Assembly (NCBI RefSeq): GCF_904849725.1
Contig: NC_058519.1
Location: 181,835,703-181,899,702 of the forward strand
Length of the DNA: 64,000 nucleotides
Source of the DNA: Hordeum vulgare subsp. vulgare
Taxonomy: Eukaryota; Streptophyta; Magnoliopsida; Poales; Poaceae
Direction: 5' to 3'
The notes under the pieces are model-generated. The model ran no database searches. It was not told the origin of the DNA and was given only the letters and a program-made list of their open reading frames with translations. Made by a program: the position numbers and the translations under genes. Below, in pieces: positions 23,273 to 33,446 of this stretch. Each line of letters opens with the position of its first letter. The first letter of the stretch is position 1.

Positions 23273-25288
23273 CCACAAAGGCATCTGTTGAGTGTCCTTG
23301 AGATGGTGGAGTGGATACTGGAGGTGCTTGAACTAGAGCTGGTGCTGAAGGTGCTCATGCTTGAGCTAAAGAATTCTGTGTTGTCTCTTGAGAAGGAACA
23401 ACAACTGATCTAGGCTAGGTGTTGAACCGTGTGGTAGTGAGAGGAGGTGACTCTTCTTCATCGTTATCTTCATCATCATCATCACAACGTGGGATTTCCA
23501 CTAAGTTAACTTGATGTTGAAGCTGTTTGACTATAGTGGTCAACTCTATTACCTTCGCATCCATGTCATGAAACTTTGTTTCCACGACTCTCTCAAGGCT
23601 TTTCTGACTTTGCAGTATCTCCTGGATGTTCTTCTCCATACCTTGGATAGAGATAACTAGACATGCCATTTTCTCAGCTTGAGTTCTGAGTTGTGGAATT
23701 GGTGGTGGCTCATTTCTAGCAGCATCAACTTCTGCTACCTCTGCTGCCATTCTTTCTGCAGCTGAGCTGGGATCATTTTTGTCCATCAATGAAACATTGT
23801 CTTCAAATTCTGGCTGAATGGGTAGATGGGGATGATCAAGGAGATATGCATGCTTGCCTAGCTTGGCATTGATAAGCATCTGAATGTAAGGAGCATATCC
23901 ACAAGATCTTTTCTGGTCAGCAGCAGTCCTCCACATAGTCTCTACTATCAAGTCCATCACCCTGAATCTAGTGTGAGAGTACAAATGGTGCAGCAGATTG
24001 ATGGAGTGTCCTCGAATCATCCTATCATCAACTGATTTAGGCATCAAGGTGTGTCTCTGAATGGTGTTAGTTGTGGGTATCCCTGCTTGCAAAAAGTATA
24101 CTAAGACCATCTTGTGACTAGCCAAAGAATTGTGAGGAATTGGCTTGTACATATTTGCCATGCTATTGTGGCTCATCTTTGCTTCAGAATACACACCCAC
24201 ATCACTCTCTTTCTGCTTGGGGCACCAATGATAGTGGACCACTCATCAATCGTAGACTCGTATTTCTGACCATCAGTCGTCCAGACCAAAGAACCATCTC
24301 CATATAAATGAACAGTTGAGTAAAATTGCATGATCAGCTCATCATTCCAATGGGTCACCTCTTTTCCAACAAAATCTTCAATGTCCACTAGCATGAAATT
24401 TTCTTGGACATGGGGAAAGAAAAATTGATTTTCTTTGATGTAAGCCCAGTCAACATATCTCATATCACTGACAGCTGGACTCTTGTCAAAAAGGACAATC
24501 TCATAAAAGTATTGTTGTTCCTTGGTGTGAAACCTTGGATCAACAACAGTTCTTCTCCTTATGGCATATGGATCTGCAGCTCTCCATTTCCTCAAACATG
24601 CATCTTTCCTCTTCGTCATATCTTCTGCTACTGGGTGAGCAGCATTGTGTATTGGTAGAGTTGGTCGGAGCTTCCTGAGAATAGGCGCATTCCCATCTTC
24701 TTCCTCCTCTGAAGCAAAGGCACTGGAAGCAGGGCCTTTCTCCTTGGCAGCTGCAGGAATATCCTTTGTAGTCTTTCTATGAGCTACAACCCTCTTTGCC
24801 TTGGATGGAGGCTTAGGAGCAGATTTCTCAGGCATGGCATCAGCCATGAGCTTCTTCTTCTTAGGAGGAACTGGGATCTCATCTTCACCAGCATCTTCTT
24901 CACGGTCCTCACACATAGAAGTTTGTCTCCCCACAACATGAACTACCCTCTTCCTTGCTCTCTTCATACAAGCCTTCTTGGAAAGTTTGTTAGTGGAAAG
25001 TGTCGTGCTCTACTTTGCAGATTCAGGAGCTCTAAGATCAACAAGGCTTGCGTATTGTTTCCTGATAGTCTTCTTAGGAGCCTTTGGAGGAGCTGAAGTT
25101 TCCTCTAGCACAAAGTCTGATTCTTCTTCATCTAAGTTTGGTGTCTTCCTCTGCTTGGTGGCTTCCTTGGGCAAGCCATGGGAGTTGTAAGATCCAGGGT
25201 CAGAGTTAGCCTTCTTACGACTAGTGCCTGGGTCCATCTCAACTCTTGGTTCTCTGAAATCATTTTGGCTATCTTCTGATCCAGACAT
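23273..25288 (-). pseudogene. C1 second ORF: plant-transposon-protein-like gene, decayed
   Basis: Read from the ATG at 25288. It begins with a charged N-terminus, then a Lys-rich, NLS-like PPKKKK segment (about 24855) and an acidic run. The central domain (about 24660-24180) has an RWRAADP-like start, then WAYIKENQFFF, HWNDELIMQFY and DGSLVWTTDG motifs. I associate these with the 'putative plant transposon protein' family of unknown function found in plant retroelements. A Pro-rich stretch follows, then a heptad-patterned, probably coiled-coil segment (about 23660-23520) and an acidic tail. Lesions: stop near 25010, a one-base frameshift in a C run near 24215, stops at 23415-23417 and 23355-23357, and the G4 insertion. 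It sits where pol would be expected. The family assignment is from memory of motifs. Confidence 0.7.
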
Positions 25289-26125
25289 CTTGGCAGACAA
25301 GCAAACACTCAACAGCAAACAACAAACCTGTGAAGTAGATATAGGAAAGATAAAAGGGTTGAGCATCACAAAACACAGAAGGAATTTTCAAAATTTGAAG
25401 TCTGAAACTTAAGGTATGATCTTGTGCAGGATGTAAATCGGTGGCACCGAGTTGTCATTTTCGGAGTCACCGAGAAAGTTTACTCGCTTAACAGAAATTG
25501 CCAGTCTGTTTCGGTGGGACCGAAAAGAGCTGCTCGGTCTCACCGAGTTGCTTCTCACAAACCCTAAAAGGAAAATCGGTGGAACCGATTTTGCAAACTC
25601 GGTCTCACCGAGTTGCATGCTGCGACAAATGAGATCCAAAATTTCAACTTCCTCTATGCTACGAGATACTCTGGTGGAAGGGAAGGTTTTGCACATGGTG
25701 GCTGGTAGATAAACTTTCCCAATGTGTAAGAATCGGATAGAAGAACACAGAAGGAGATCGGATTCGTGCCCTAAATTGGTGGTGGTCCGGCTACGGCGGT
25801 GACGGTGGTGAAGAATCCATCAACGACGGCGATTCCCAATGATGGAGGTGCTCGGGGAGGAAAAGGCGACGGCCAGGGGTCTTGGGGGCAGCTTGGGGCT
25901 TTGAGACAAAGGGTTTTGATGATCTGAATTCAAAGAACCCGCCCGCTCGAATGTATACACGTCTGCTGTCGGTTTCACTGAGATTACGAAATCGGTGTCA
26001 CCGAGTTCCTCTACTGTCAGTTGACACGGAAACTCGATGTAGACGAGTTTGTGATTTTGGTGGTACCGAGATTGAAAAACCAGACCAGCTTTGGAAATTG
26101 GGTGGAACCGAGTTTGTCGAGTTGG
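25289..26125 (-). repeat. C1 leader of the second ORF, with ACCGAG/CTCGGT palindromes
   Basis: This non-coding stretch precedes the ATG at 25288 on the minus strand. It has at least nine copies of short palindromes of the form CTCGGTNNNACCGAG (near 25437, 25463, 25508, 25533, 25574, 25599, 25968-26010, 26058 and 26101). The same motif class clusters in the C1 LTRs. A pyrimidine-rich segment followed by CTTCACAG (complement of about 25325-25345) resembles a 3' splice site, so a spliced leader is conceivable. No other gene is seen. Confidence 0.6.
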
Positions 26126-26660
26126 TGTGATAGCCTGGCTTATTAGGGATGATACACTACTCATATCAATAAGGAATTCCTTCTTTTCCGGGAGCCCATT
26201 CGAACAGAACTCCCAGGTTAAGCGTGCTCGGCTTGGAGTAGTTTTAGGATTGGTGACCGACCAGGAAGTTGATCCGGGGTGCGCATGAGTGAGGACAAAG
26301 TGTGTAGAAAAGACTAGTATTGATATGTGGCGTGAGTCTAGATCCCGCCAGGAGTAACGACCGCCGGCGGGTGTGTCCGGGGCATTACAAGTTGGTATCA
26401 GAGCCGACCCTCGCGGTTACATGGATGTTTGCGGATAGGTGTGCGGTTATGTTGTTCATGACGTTTGTGACCCGTCGTGGCACACGACATGTCACATGTA
26501 CTGGACTGGATGCACAGACGTTTGTGCCAAGAGGGAACGCTCCTGTGGCTAGACGAGGACGTGGTTCCTCTAAGTGGTGGTGTATGTGATAGCCTGGCTT
26601 ATTAGTGATGATAGACTACTCATATCAATAAGGAATTCCTTCTTTTTGGGGAGCCCATTC
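26126..26660 (+). mobile_element. Cassandra TRIM retrotransposon with 5S rRNA-like LTR, 3' LTR truncated
   Basis: 5' LTR 26126-26389 (TGTGATAGCC...GGCATTACA, 264 bp), initiator-Met primer site TGGTATCAGAGC (26393-26404), a 195-bp internal region without coding capacity, and a second LTR starting TGTGATAGCC at 26585 that breaks off at 26660 right after GAGCCCATTC. The LTR carries a stretch closely resembling the 3' two-thirds of plant 5S rRNA, the hallmark of Cassandra. It is inserted in the C1 leader region in the opposite orientation to C1. The loss of the 3' LTR end prevents checking the target duplication (left flank GTTGG). Confidence 0.9.
26193..26270 (+). promoter_or_regulatory. 5S rRNA-derived RNA polymerase III internal promoter in the Cassandra LTR
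   Basis: Segments matching plant 5S rRNA in order: CCCATTCGAACAGAACTCC, then a box A-like GTTAAGCGTGCTCGG (26217-26231), then a box C-like AGGATTGGTGACCG (26246-26259) and CCAGGAAGT. Several substitutions exist relative to a functional 5S gene (for example AGGATTGG for AGGATGGG). By family knowledge it may recruit RNA polymerase III factors. Confidence 0.82.
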
Positions 26661-27493
26661 AAGATTTTCAAAGTGGTTTTGGAAGGCAACCTTTGATGAT
26701 ATGGAACTCCAGGTGCACCTTCACACAGAGAGATCGACAAGTGCTTGTGAAAGTTTTTAGAAGGGTCCTAGGCATTCTTGTACATCCAATTGGTAAAAGA
26801 TAAAACAAGAGCCAAATAACAACAATTGGATGTCCTCGAATGAGAAAACACATGCAGACCAACATGCTCACACAATAAGAATGATAGATAAAATATGATG
26901 AATGCACAAACATCCTAGCAGCTATCAAATACTTGGGCGATGACAATGGCATCTATATATGAGTATATTGACTTAGGAGCCAAGTAAGAATACTTGATCA
27001 TAGGTCATACTCATCATTAAGCACAAGTGGGGTTACCACTTTTACATAAGCATTAATGTGTTCATATCTTTAGGAGATGCTTATACTCAAGATTTAGAGC
27101 AAAGCTCCCCCTTGATATGAAATCCCCCCTAAGAGGAATAAACTAACCTTGGGTTTTGTCGTAGAAGACCTCAAGTAGGATAAGTAGTGGTGGATGCTCA
27201 ATATTGATGAAGATCATCTTGACTTGGGATCAAGCCTTGTTGTTTCTTACTCTTCTCACCAACATGGGTTAGTCCCAAAGCAAAAGGAACATATGCAAGA
27301 ATATCTATGGACATCGAGTGAATCACACATGGGATGATGTCCAAAGATGCATTAATTACCTTGTTCCTTGATTACCTTTGAGGGAATGTGTGACTCCTTG
27401 AGCTAATGCATATGACTGAGGTTGATTGCTTATATTTCTTGCCAAAATGAATAAGAGTGAATTTCATTGGCGGGGTCACCCCTCAAGAACTTT
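26661..27493 (-). other. C1 internal spacer between gag and second ORF
   Basis: A low-complexity, AT-rich stretch following the gag stop on the minus strand. I see no protease, integrase, reverse transcriptase or RNase H motif on either strand. This is where a Copia pol would be expected. Confidence 0.6.
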
Positions 27494-28439
27494 TTAGTTC
27501 TTCCTCTTGGGGATCCACATCAAATTGATGGGAATCCTTGGAGTTGTTGTAGCACTAGATGAGGTAGAGCTAGTAGTGTCCTTGGGAATCCACCTGACCT
27601 TCACTTGGGGTTCTTCTTCAAACAGGTAAATGTCATCTTGAAGCTTTCCCTTTCCCTTGTGGTCTTGCGGTAGAACGCCATCTTGTGAGCTTGTTCCTTC
27701 GGGAGGAGTAGGATCATACTTCTCCTCTTCGGGAAAATTTTAGGAATGGGGTATGGACCTTCTTCCCAATCATCTACGTTGACGTTGAAGTAGCCAACAC
27801 CTTGTTTCTTCCGATGTACTCCTTGCTTGCGCACAATTTCCTCAAATTGCTTACTTCCGACAAGACTCTTGAAGACACCTCTCTCAATAATCCCTTCCAA
27901 TAAATCGTTTCCTTGTTCAAGTGTAACTTGGCTAAGAGAATCATTAGTGGAATCAAGAGAGCTAATAGCAACAACATTATTGGATTTAGCTTTAGCATTG
28001 TTGTTACTGGATGAAGAAACTTTCTTGCCTTTGTTACTAGTGTTCCTAGGTTTAACTTGTGGAACAAAATTAGACAAGAGTAATCGTTTGGCTAGATAAG
28101 AAGAAATCTTCTTTCGAAGATCACCATTTATCGCTTTTAGGAACTCATTTTGTTGCTCCAAATTGAGCTTCTCGAAACGTAGCTTCTCATGGGTTCTTGC
28201 AAACTCTCCATGATCTTCTAGAGTAGTCTCATGAGCTAACTTAAGAGTTTTAAATTCTTGAGTTAGTCATTCAATTTCTTTCTTATCAACATCACTCGAT
28301 TTCTCTTGACTAGCATGATAATTATCAATTTCATTTTCATTGCAATCTCTAGTTTTATCAAAGAGCAACTCGTCTTCTCCTAACAAGTCATCCTCATCAC
28401 TATTAAAATCAAGATACTGGGGGTGTGATACCTTGGGGC
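27494..28439 (-). pseudogene. C1 gag-like gene, 3' half
   Basis: Continuing the frame cut at 60236, this part starts with an acidic DFNSDEDDLLG segment, then a long heptad-rich, probably coiled-coil region (about 28260-28090), a Ser/Asn-rich linker, conserved DSTNDSLSQVTLE and GSKQFEEIVRKQ motifs (about 27960-27820), and a Pro/Thr/Ser-rich tail ending in WIPKRKN and TAA (27494-27496). It has a stop at 28267 and a frameshift near 27700. This type of long gag C-terminal extension is known from unclassified grass Copia-like elements. Its role is structural by inference. Confidence 0.78.
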
Positions 28440-28444
28440 CTTTA

Positions 28445-28461
28445 TGTAATACCCAAGATGC
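28445..28461 (-). repeat. Third-LTR stub of G2 (17 bp)
   Basis: TGTAATACCCAAGATGC matches the first 17 bases, in plus orientation, of the LTR copy starting at 56349 (TGTAACACCCAAGATGC) with one change, then switches abruptly to internal sequence. It is the outer boundary next to the CTTTA target copy. Confidence 0.8.
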
Positions 28462-30367
28462 ATGGGCATACCATGAATGAATGAAGATACATGAGAACGA
28501 AGAGATCATGATCCATCCAACAGAAAACTTGAACAAGACACCGGAATAATTCAGAAACAAACGAAGAGACAACAAATGAGAAGAATTTGAGAATGAAAAC
28601 TGAAAGCTGAGAACAAATAAATCTTCTGAAATGGTGGCCTTCGGAGGATCGAGAATGAAACAAATTTGAAATCCACCGGATAGCAAGAAAGGGATTACTC
28701 ATGATCGAAAACAATGAGAGCACACACAAGGTGAGAGGAAATTCTTCAAAAGAATGGAGCAAGATTTAAGATAACCACTTCTTCAATATTCACAAGCTGA
28801 GAATGATGGCAAGAAACACCACCAAGGATTATTGAGACACTCCGGGATAATGAATAAGGAAAAGTTAATCCAACGAAGGAAATTAATTTGAAGAAGGGAT
28901 AAGACTGATGAAAATCATACTTACGTCACACTTGAAAAGATTTAGAGATCTGCAAAAAAGATTAGAAGAGCCAGGAAAGATCCTAGGAAAGAACCTGTGG
29001 GTTATGGGTCCACTCAAAGAAAACACAGTTGAAACAATGGTAGGAAAGAGATATTCCATCGGTACAAATGAAAGTTTGATGAGGTGAGAACCTCAAAATA
29101 ATTTAAAGGATTGAAAACAAGACACTTATGAGATATCTTCAACACTCTGAGCAGAAGAGATTGATGAAAATTTCCAACACAGGAAAAAACATTGGACAAA
29201 TGAGAAGGATATGATGAACACTGAGATCGTGAATTGAATTCACTTGAAAAGAGAACAACACTGAAAAAATGATGAACTCTAAACTCATGAGAATCTTCAC
29301 CAAGAATCACCGGATACAACACCAAAGAGAAGATAGCGAAAGCATCAATGGAAAGAACGGCACTTCGATGGAAATTTAATAGTTGAAGCAAAAGGGTGGG
29401 AGGGCGGGGAAAAACAAAGACAACTTGGAACATATGAGAAAAACTCCGGAAAGAAATGAGAGATTTATCTTACAAATATTTGAAAGGATTGAATTCACTT
29501 GAAGAGAAGTACACCGGTTGAAAAAGAATTGATATGACAATTCCGGTTTGAAAATAATTGAAAGACAATTTGATTGAGCAAGAGAATTAGCATTACCACA
29601 ACATATGAGAACACCACTTAGGAAAGATATGAAATTACCATTTGACATCGAAGCAACTAGAATTACCATATTCCAACAAAACAAAGGATGAGGGTTATAA
29701 AACAAGCCAAAACAAATTCATGACAGAGATTCCATTCGATATTTTCATGGATAGGATCGCACGAGCTCTATCCTACAGTAGCCATCATGTACAAGGCAGT
29801 GCACACGACATATGAAGCGTCCCCGAGTCATAGAAATATATAAGGACTCTTTAAGACACAATGAGAACCGTTGTAAAATGACCGTGAACAAACGAATCCA
29901 CTAGATGTCAAACCCCAACCTCACAACGATACTAAGTATGGCCATACATCCGGACCTATCTGCACCAGTACTGGGGAAGCCAGACTCCTCTCACCACTAC
30001 TAGTATTGAAGCAATTTAGAACATCCTCCGTCCCAAGATACTAAGAAATCTAAATGATAACGATGTGCTCAAGAATCCCCTCGAGCTCATCTCCCTGGAA
30101 GAAATCAATTCAGACAAGAGGCACAAAGACAGAACTCCGTCATATTGACATCATATATATTCCAAAAATATTCGCATGATCCTAACTTTTTTTTGAGTGA
30201 GAAGAGGAGTAGAATTAAAATTATTACATCAAGATTCCTCACCAGACCATAGAAGAGGTGAAAAAAGAACCCTACTCTCCGATATATAACTAGACTCAAC
30301 GCAGCTTTTCACTAGACTCGACTCAGCCAAGTTCGATCAATCAAGGGGGCTCCTAGGTTGGTACTCA
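28462..30367 (-). other. Second copy of the G2 internal 5' region
   Basis: It aligns along its whole length with 54187-56330, minus about 0.2 kb that is missing here (relative to 55683-55890). It is strongly purine-rich on the plus strand. The open frames on the minus strand (for example 28267-28686 and 29014-29433) are Phe/Ser/Leu-rich by composition and have no recognisable domain. It ends at 30367 in BARE/Angela sequence, about 19 bases short of where an LTR would start. Confidence 0.82.
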
Positions 30368-30497
30368 TCTGATCCGCTTACTAAACCTCTACCACGAGCG
30401 AAGCACGAACAACACCAGAACTGCATGGGTGTTAGATTCATTACAAATCACATGAAGATGTGAGACTAGATTATTGATTCTAGTGCAAGTGGGAGAC
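30368..30497 (+). pseudogene. Extra BARE/Angela internal 3' end (RNase H C-terminus and polypurine tract)
   Basis: It matches 45470-45596: the last RNase H codons (LTKPLP type), the same 3' untranslated sequence and the CAAGTGGGAGAC tract before TGTTGGAAAT. Having this upstream of the '5' LTR' means that LTR was also the 3' LTR of a neighbouring unit. Confidence 0.85.
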
Positions 30498-31695
30498 TGT
30501 TGGAAATATGCCCTAGAGGCAATAATAAAATAGCTATTATTATATTTCCTATTTCAAGATAATCGTTTATTATCCATCCTATAACTATATTGAAAGGAAA
30601 CATAAATGCATGTGTGGATATATAGACAAAACTATGTCCCTAGTGAGTCTCTAGTTGACTAGCATGTTGATCAAGGATGGTTAAGGTTTCCTATCCATAG
30701 ACAATTGTTGTCACTTGATGACGGGATCACATCATTAGGAGAATGATGTGATGGACAAGACCCAAACTATGAACATAGCATATGATCGTGTCATTTTGTT
30801 GCTATTGTTTTCTACATGTCGAGTATTCATTCCTATGACCATGGGATCATGTAACTCACTAACACCAGAGGAATGCCTTGTGTGTATCAAACATCGCAAC
30901 GTTACTGGGTGACTATAAAGGTGCTCTACAGGTATCTCCGAAGGTGTCCATTGAGTTATCATGGATCAAGACTGGGATTTGTCACTCCGTGTGACGGAGA
31001 GGTATCTCGGGGCCCACTCGGTAATACAACATCACATATAAGCCTTGCAAGCAATGTGACTAAAGATTTAGTCACATGATCTTGTATTACGGAACGAGTA
31101 AAGAGACTTGCGAGTAACAAGATTGAAATAGGTATAGAGATACCAACGATCAAATCTCGGGCAAGTAACATACCGAAGGACAAAGGGAATGGTATACGGG
31201 ATTATATGAATCCTTGGCATAGAGGTTCAACCGATAAAGATCTTCGTATATATGTAGGATCCAATATGGACATCCAGGTCCCTCTATTGGATATTGACCG
31301 GGAGTGTCTCAGGTCATGTCTGCATAGTTCTCGAACCCGCAGGGTCTGCACACTTAAGGTTCGGTGACGTTTGGGATAGTTGAGTTATAGGTGTTGGTGA
31401 CTGAAGTTTTGTTCGCAGTCTCAGATGAGATACCGGACGTCACGAAGGTTTCCGTAATGGTCTGGAAATGAAGATTGATATATAGGAAGTTGGTATTTGG
31501 ATTCCGGAAGGATTTCGGGCATTGTCGGGAGTGTACCCGGAGTGACGAATGGGTACCGGGGGCCCACTAGGTGGGCCCACCACTCTCCAAGAGAGCCACG
31601 TGGACTTGATGGTGGCGCAATAGCTCTTAGTGGGTTTTCTAAGTCAACCAAAGAAAGCCCATGAGGTAAAAGTGGAAAAAACCAAAAGAGGTGGC
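30498..31695 (+). repeat. A2 LTR, first part
   Basis: It starts TGTTGGAAATATGCC. It is interrupted by G3 after GTGGC (31691-31695) and resumes at 39734; together the parts give about 1.77 kb, against 1779 bp for the 3' copy. Confidence 0.9.
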
Positions 31696-33226
31696 TGATA
31701 CATCTCCAACGTATCTATAATTTTTTATGGTTCCATGCTATTATCTTGTCAAATTTTGGATGTTTTGTACGCCTTTTATATCTTTTTTTGGGACTAGCTT
31801 ATTAACTCACTGCCAAGTGCCAGTTCCTGTTTTTACCATGTTTTTGACCCCTTTGAGAGGAGGATTTTAAACGGAGTCCAAACGGAACGAAACTTCCAAA
31901 AAGATTTTTTCCGAAACAGAAGAAGATCGGGAAGCCTAAGAATCAGGGAGGGGGCCAGCAGGGACCCCACAAGACCCCTAGCCACGGCCAGGGGGCCCCG
32001 CGCCTCCCAGGCTTGTGGGCTCCCTGGGCCACCTCTGCCTTAGGACTTTCGCCTATATATTCCCTAAAATCCCAGAAAAAATCAGGAGATCATCGAAAGT
32101 ACTTTTCCGCCGCCGCAAACTTCTTTCTCCGCAAGATCCCATCTGGGGCACGTTCTGTTGCCCTGTCGGAGGGGGGATTCGGATACGGAGGGCTTCTTCA
32201 TAAACACCATGACCTCTCCGATGGTGCGTGAGTAGTTCACCACAGACCTACGGGTCCATAGCTAGTAGCTAGATGGCTTCTTCTCTCTCTTGGATCTTCA
32301 ATACAAATGTCTCCATGACCTTCATGGAGATCTATCCGATGTAATCTTATTTTGCGGTGTGTTTGTCGAGATCCTATGAATTGTGGATTTATGATCAGAT
32401 TATCTATGAATCTTATTTGAGTTTCTTCTGATCTCTCTTATGCATGATTTCATATCCTTGTAATTCTCTTCGAGTTGTGGGTTTTGTTTGGCCAGCTTGA
32501 TCTATAATTCTTGCAATGGGAGAAGTGCTTGCTTTTGGGTTCATACCGTGTGGTGACCTCACCCAATGACAGAAGGGGTAGTGAGGCATGCATCATGTTG
32601 TTGCCATCAAGGGTAAAAATATGGGGTTTTCATCATTGGTTTGAGTTTATCCCTCTACATCATGTCATCTTGCTTAAGGCGTTACTCTGTTCGTCATGAA
32701 CTCAATACACTAGATGCATGCTGGATAGCGGTCGATGTGTGGAGTAATACTAGTAGACGCAGAAAGTATCGGTCTACTTGTCTCGGACGTGATGCCTATA
32801 TGTATGATCATTGCCTTAGATATCGTCATGACTTTGCGCGGTTCTATCAATTGCTCGACAGTAATTTGTTCACCCACTGTAATATTTGCTATTTTTGGAG
32901 AAGCCTCTAGTGAACACTATGGCCCCCGGGTCTACTTTACACCATATTTTCAGCCTTACACTTTTACTTCATTGCACTTTCCGCCTTCGGATCTCACTTT
33001 GCAATCAATCTTGAAGGGATTGACAACCCCTTTATAGCGTTGGATGCAAGCTCTTTTGTGTTTGTGCAGGTACTCTGGACTTGACGAGATTCTCCTACTG
33101 GATTGATACCTTGGTTCTCAAACTGAGGGAAATACTTACTGCTCCTAAGCTGCATCGCCCTTTCCTCTTCAAGGGAAAAACCAACGCAAGCTCAAGAGAC
33201 GACACAAGATTTCTATCGCCGTAGCA
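31696..33226 (+). repeat. 5' LTR of G3
   Basis: TGATACATCTCC...CGCCGTAGCA, with TATATA at 32054-32059. The promoter-proximal part is GC-rich and the downstream part shares blocks with the B and G4 LTRs. Confidence 0.92.
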
Positions 33227-33236
33227 GAAGAATTTC

Positions 33237-33253
33237 TGGCGCCGTTGCCGGGG
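33237..33253 (+). other. Primer-binding site of G3
   Basis: TGGCGCCGTTGCCGGGG, ten bases after the LTR end; the least altered copy of this site in the window. Athila-like elements use this site (tRNA-Asp type by family knowledge). Confidence 0.85.
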
Positions 33254-33446
33254 ACGTTCAAGTCAAGAACTCATCCAAGTAAGTGTCACAAGCTCATCTC
33301 TTTCATTTACTTTTTTGCCTCTCGTTTTCCTCTGCCCCACTTTTGAAAAACAAAAATTTACAAAAAAATCTTTGCCTTTTTCGTTCGCCCTTTTCCTTCG
33401 CTTGCTCTTTGTTCGCTTGTGTGCTTGCTTGCTTGTCGAAGTCACC

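Noticed and set aside
25430..25620. CRISPR-like array from regularly recurring ACCGAG palindromes
   Set aside because: Spacing is irregular, units vary, and this is a plant nuclear retroelement; no cas genes.
26193..26270. A genuine 5S rRNA gene
   Set aside because: Only part of 5S is present, with substitutions, and it sits inside a short LTR with primer site and second LTR: Cassandra, not rDNA.
26390..26404. tRNA gene at TGGTATCAGAGC sites (also 11402, 61399)
   Set aside because: These 12-base matches to the 3' end of initiator tRNA are primer-binding sites next to LTR ends; no cloverleaf follows.
29014..29433. Phe/Ser/Leu-rich minus-strand frames in the G2 interior (also 54510-55192)
   Set aside because: They follow from a pyrimidine-rich strand that rarely forms stop codons; the two copies are not conserved as proteins and show no domain.
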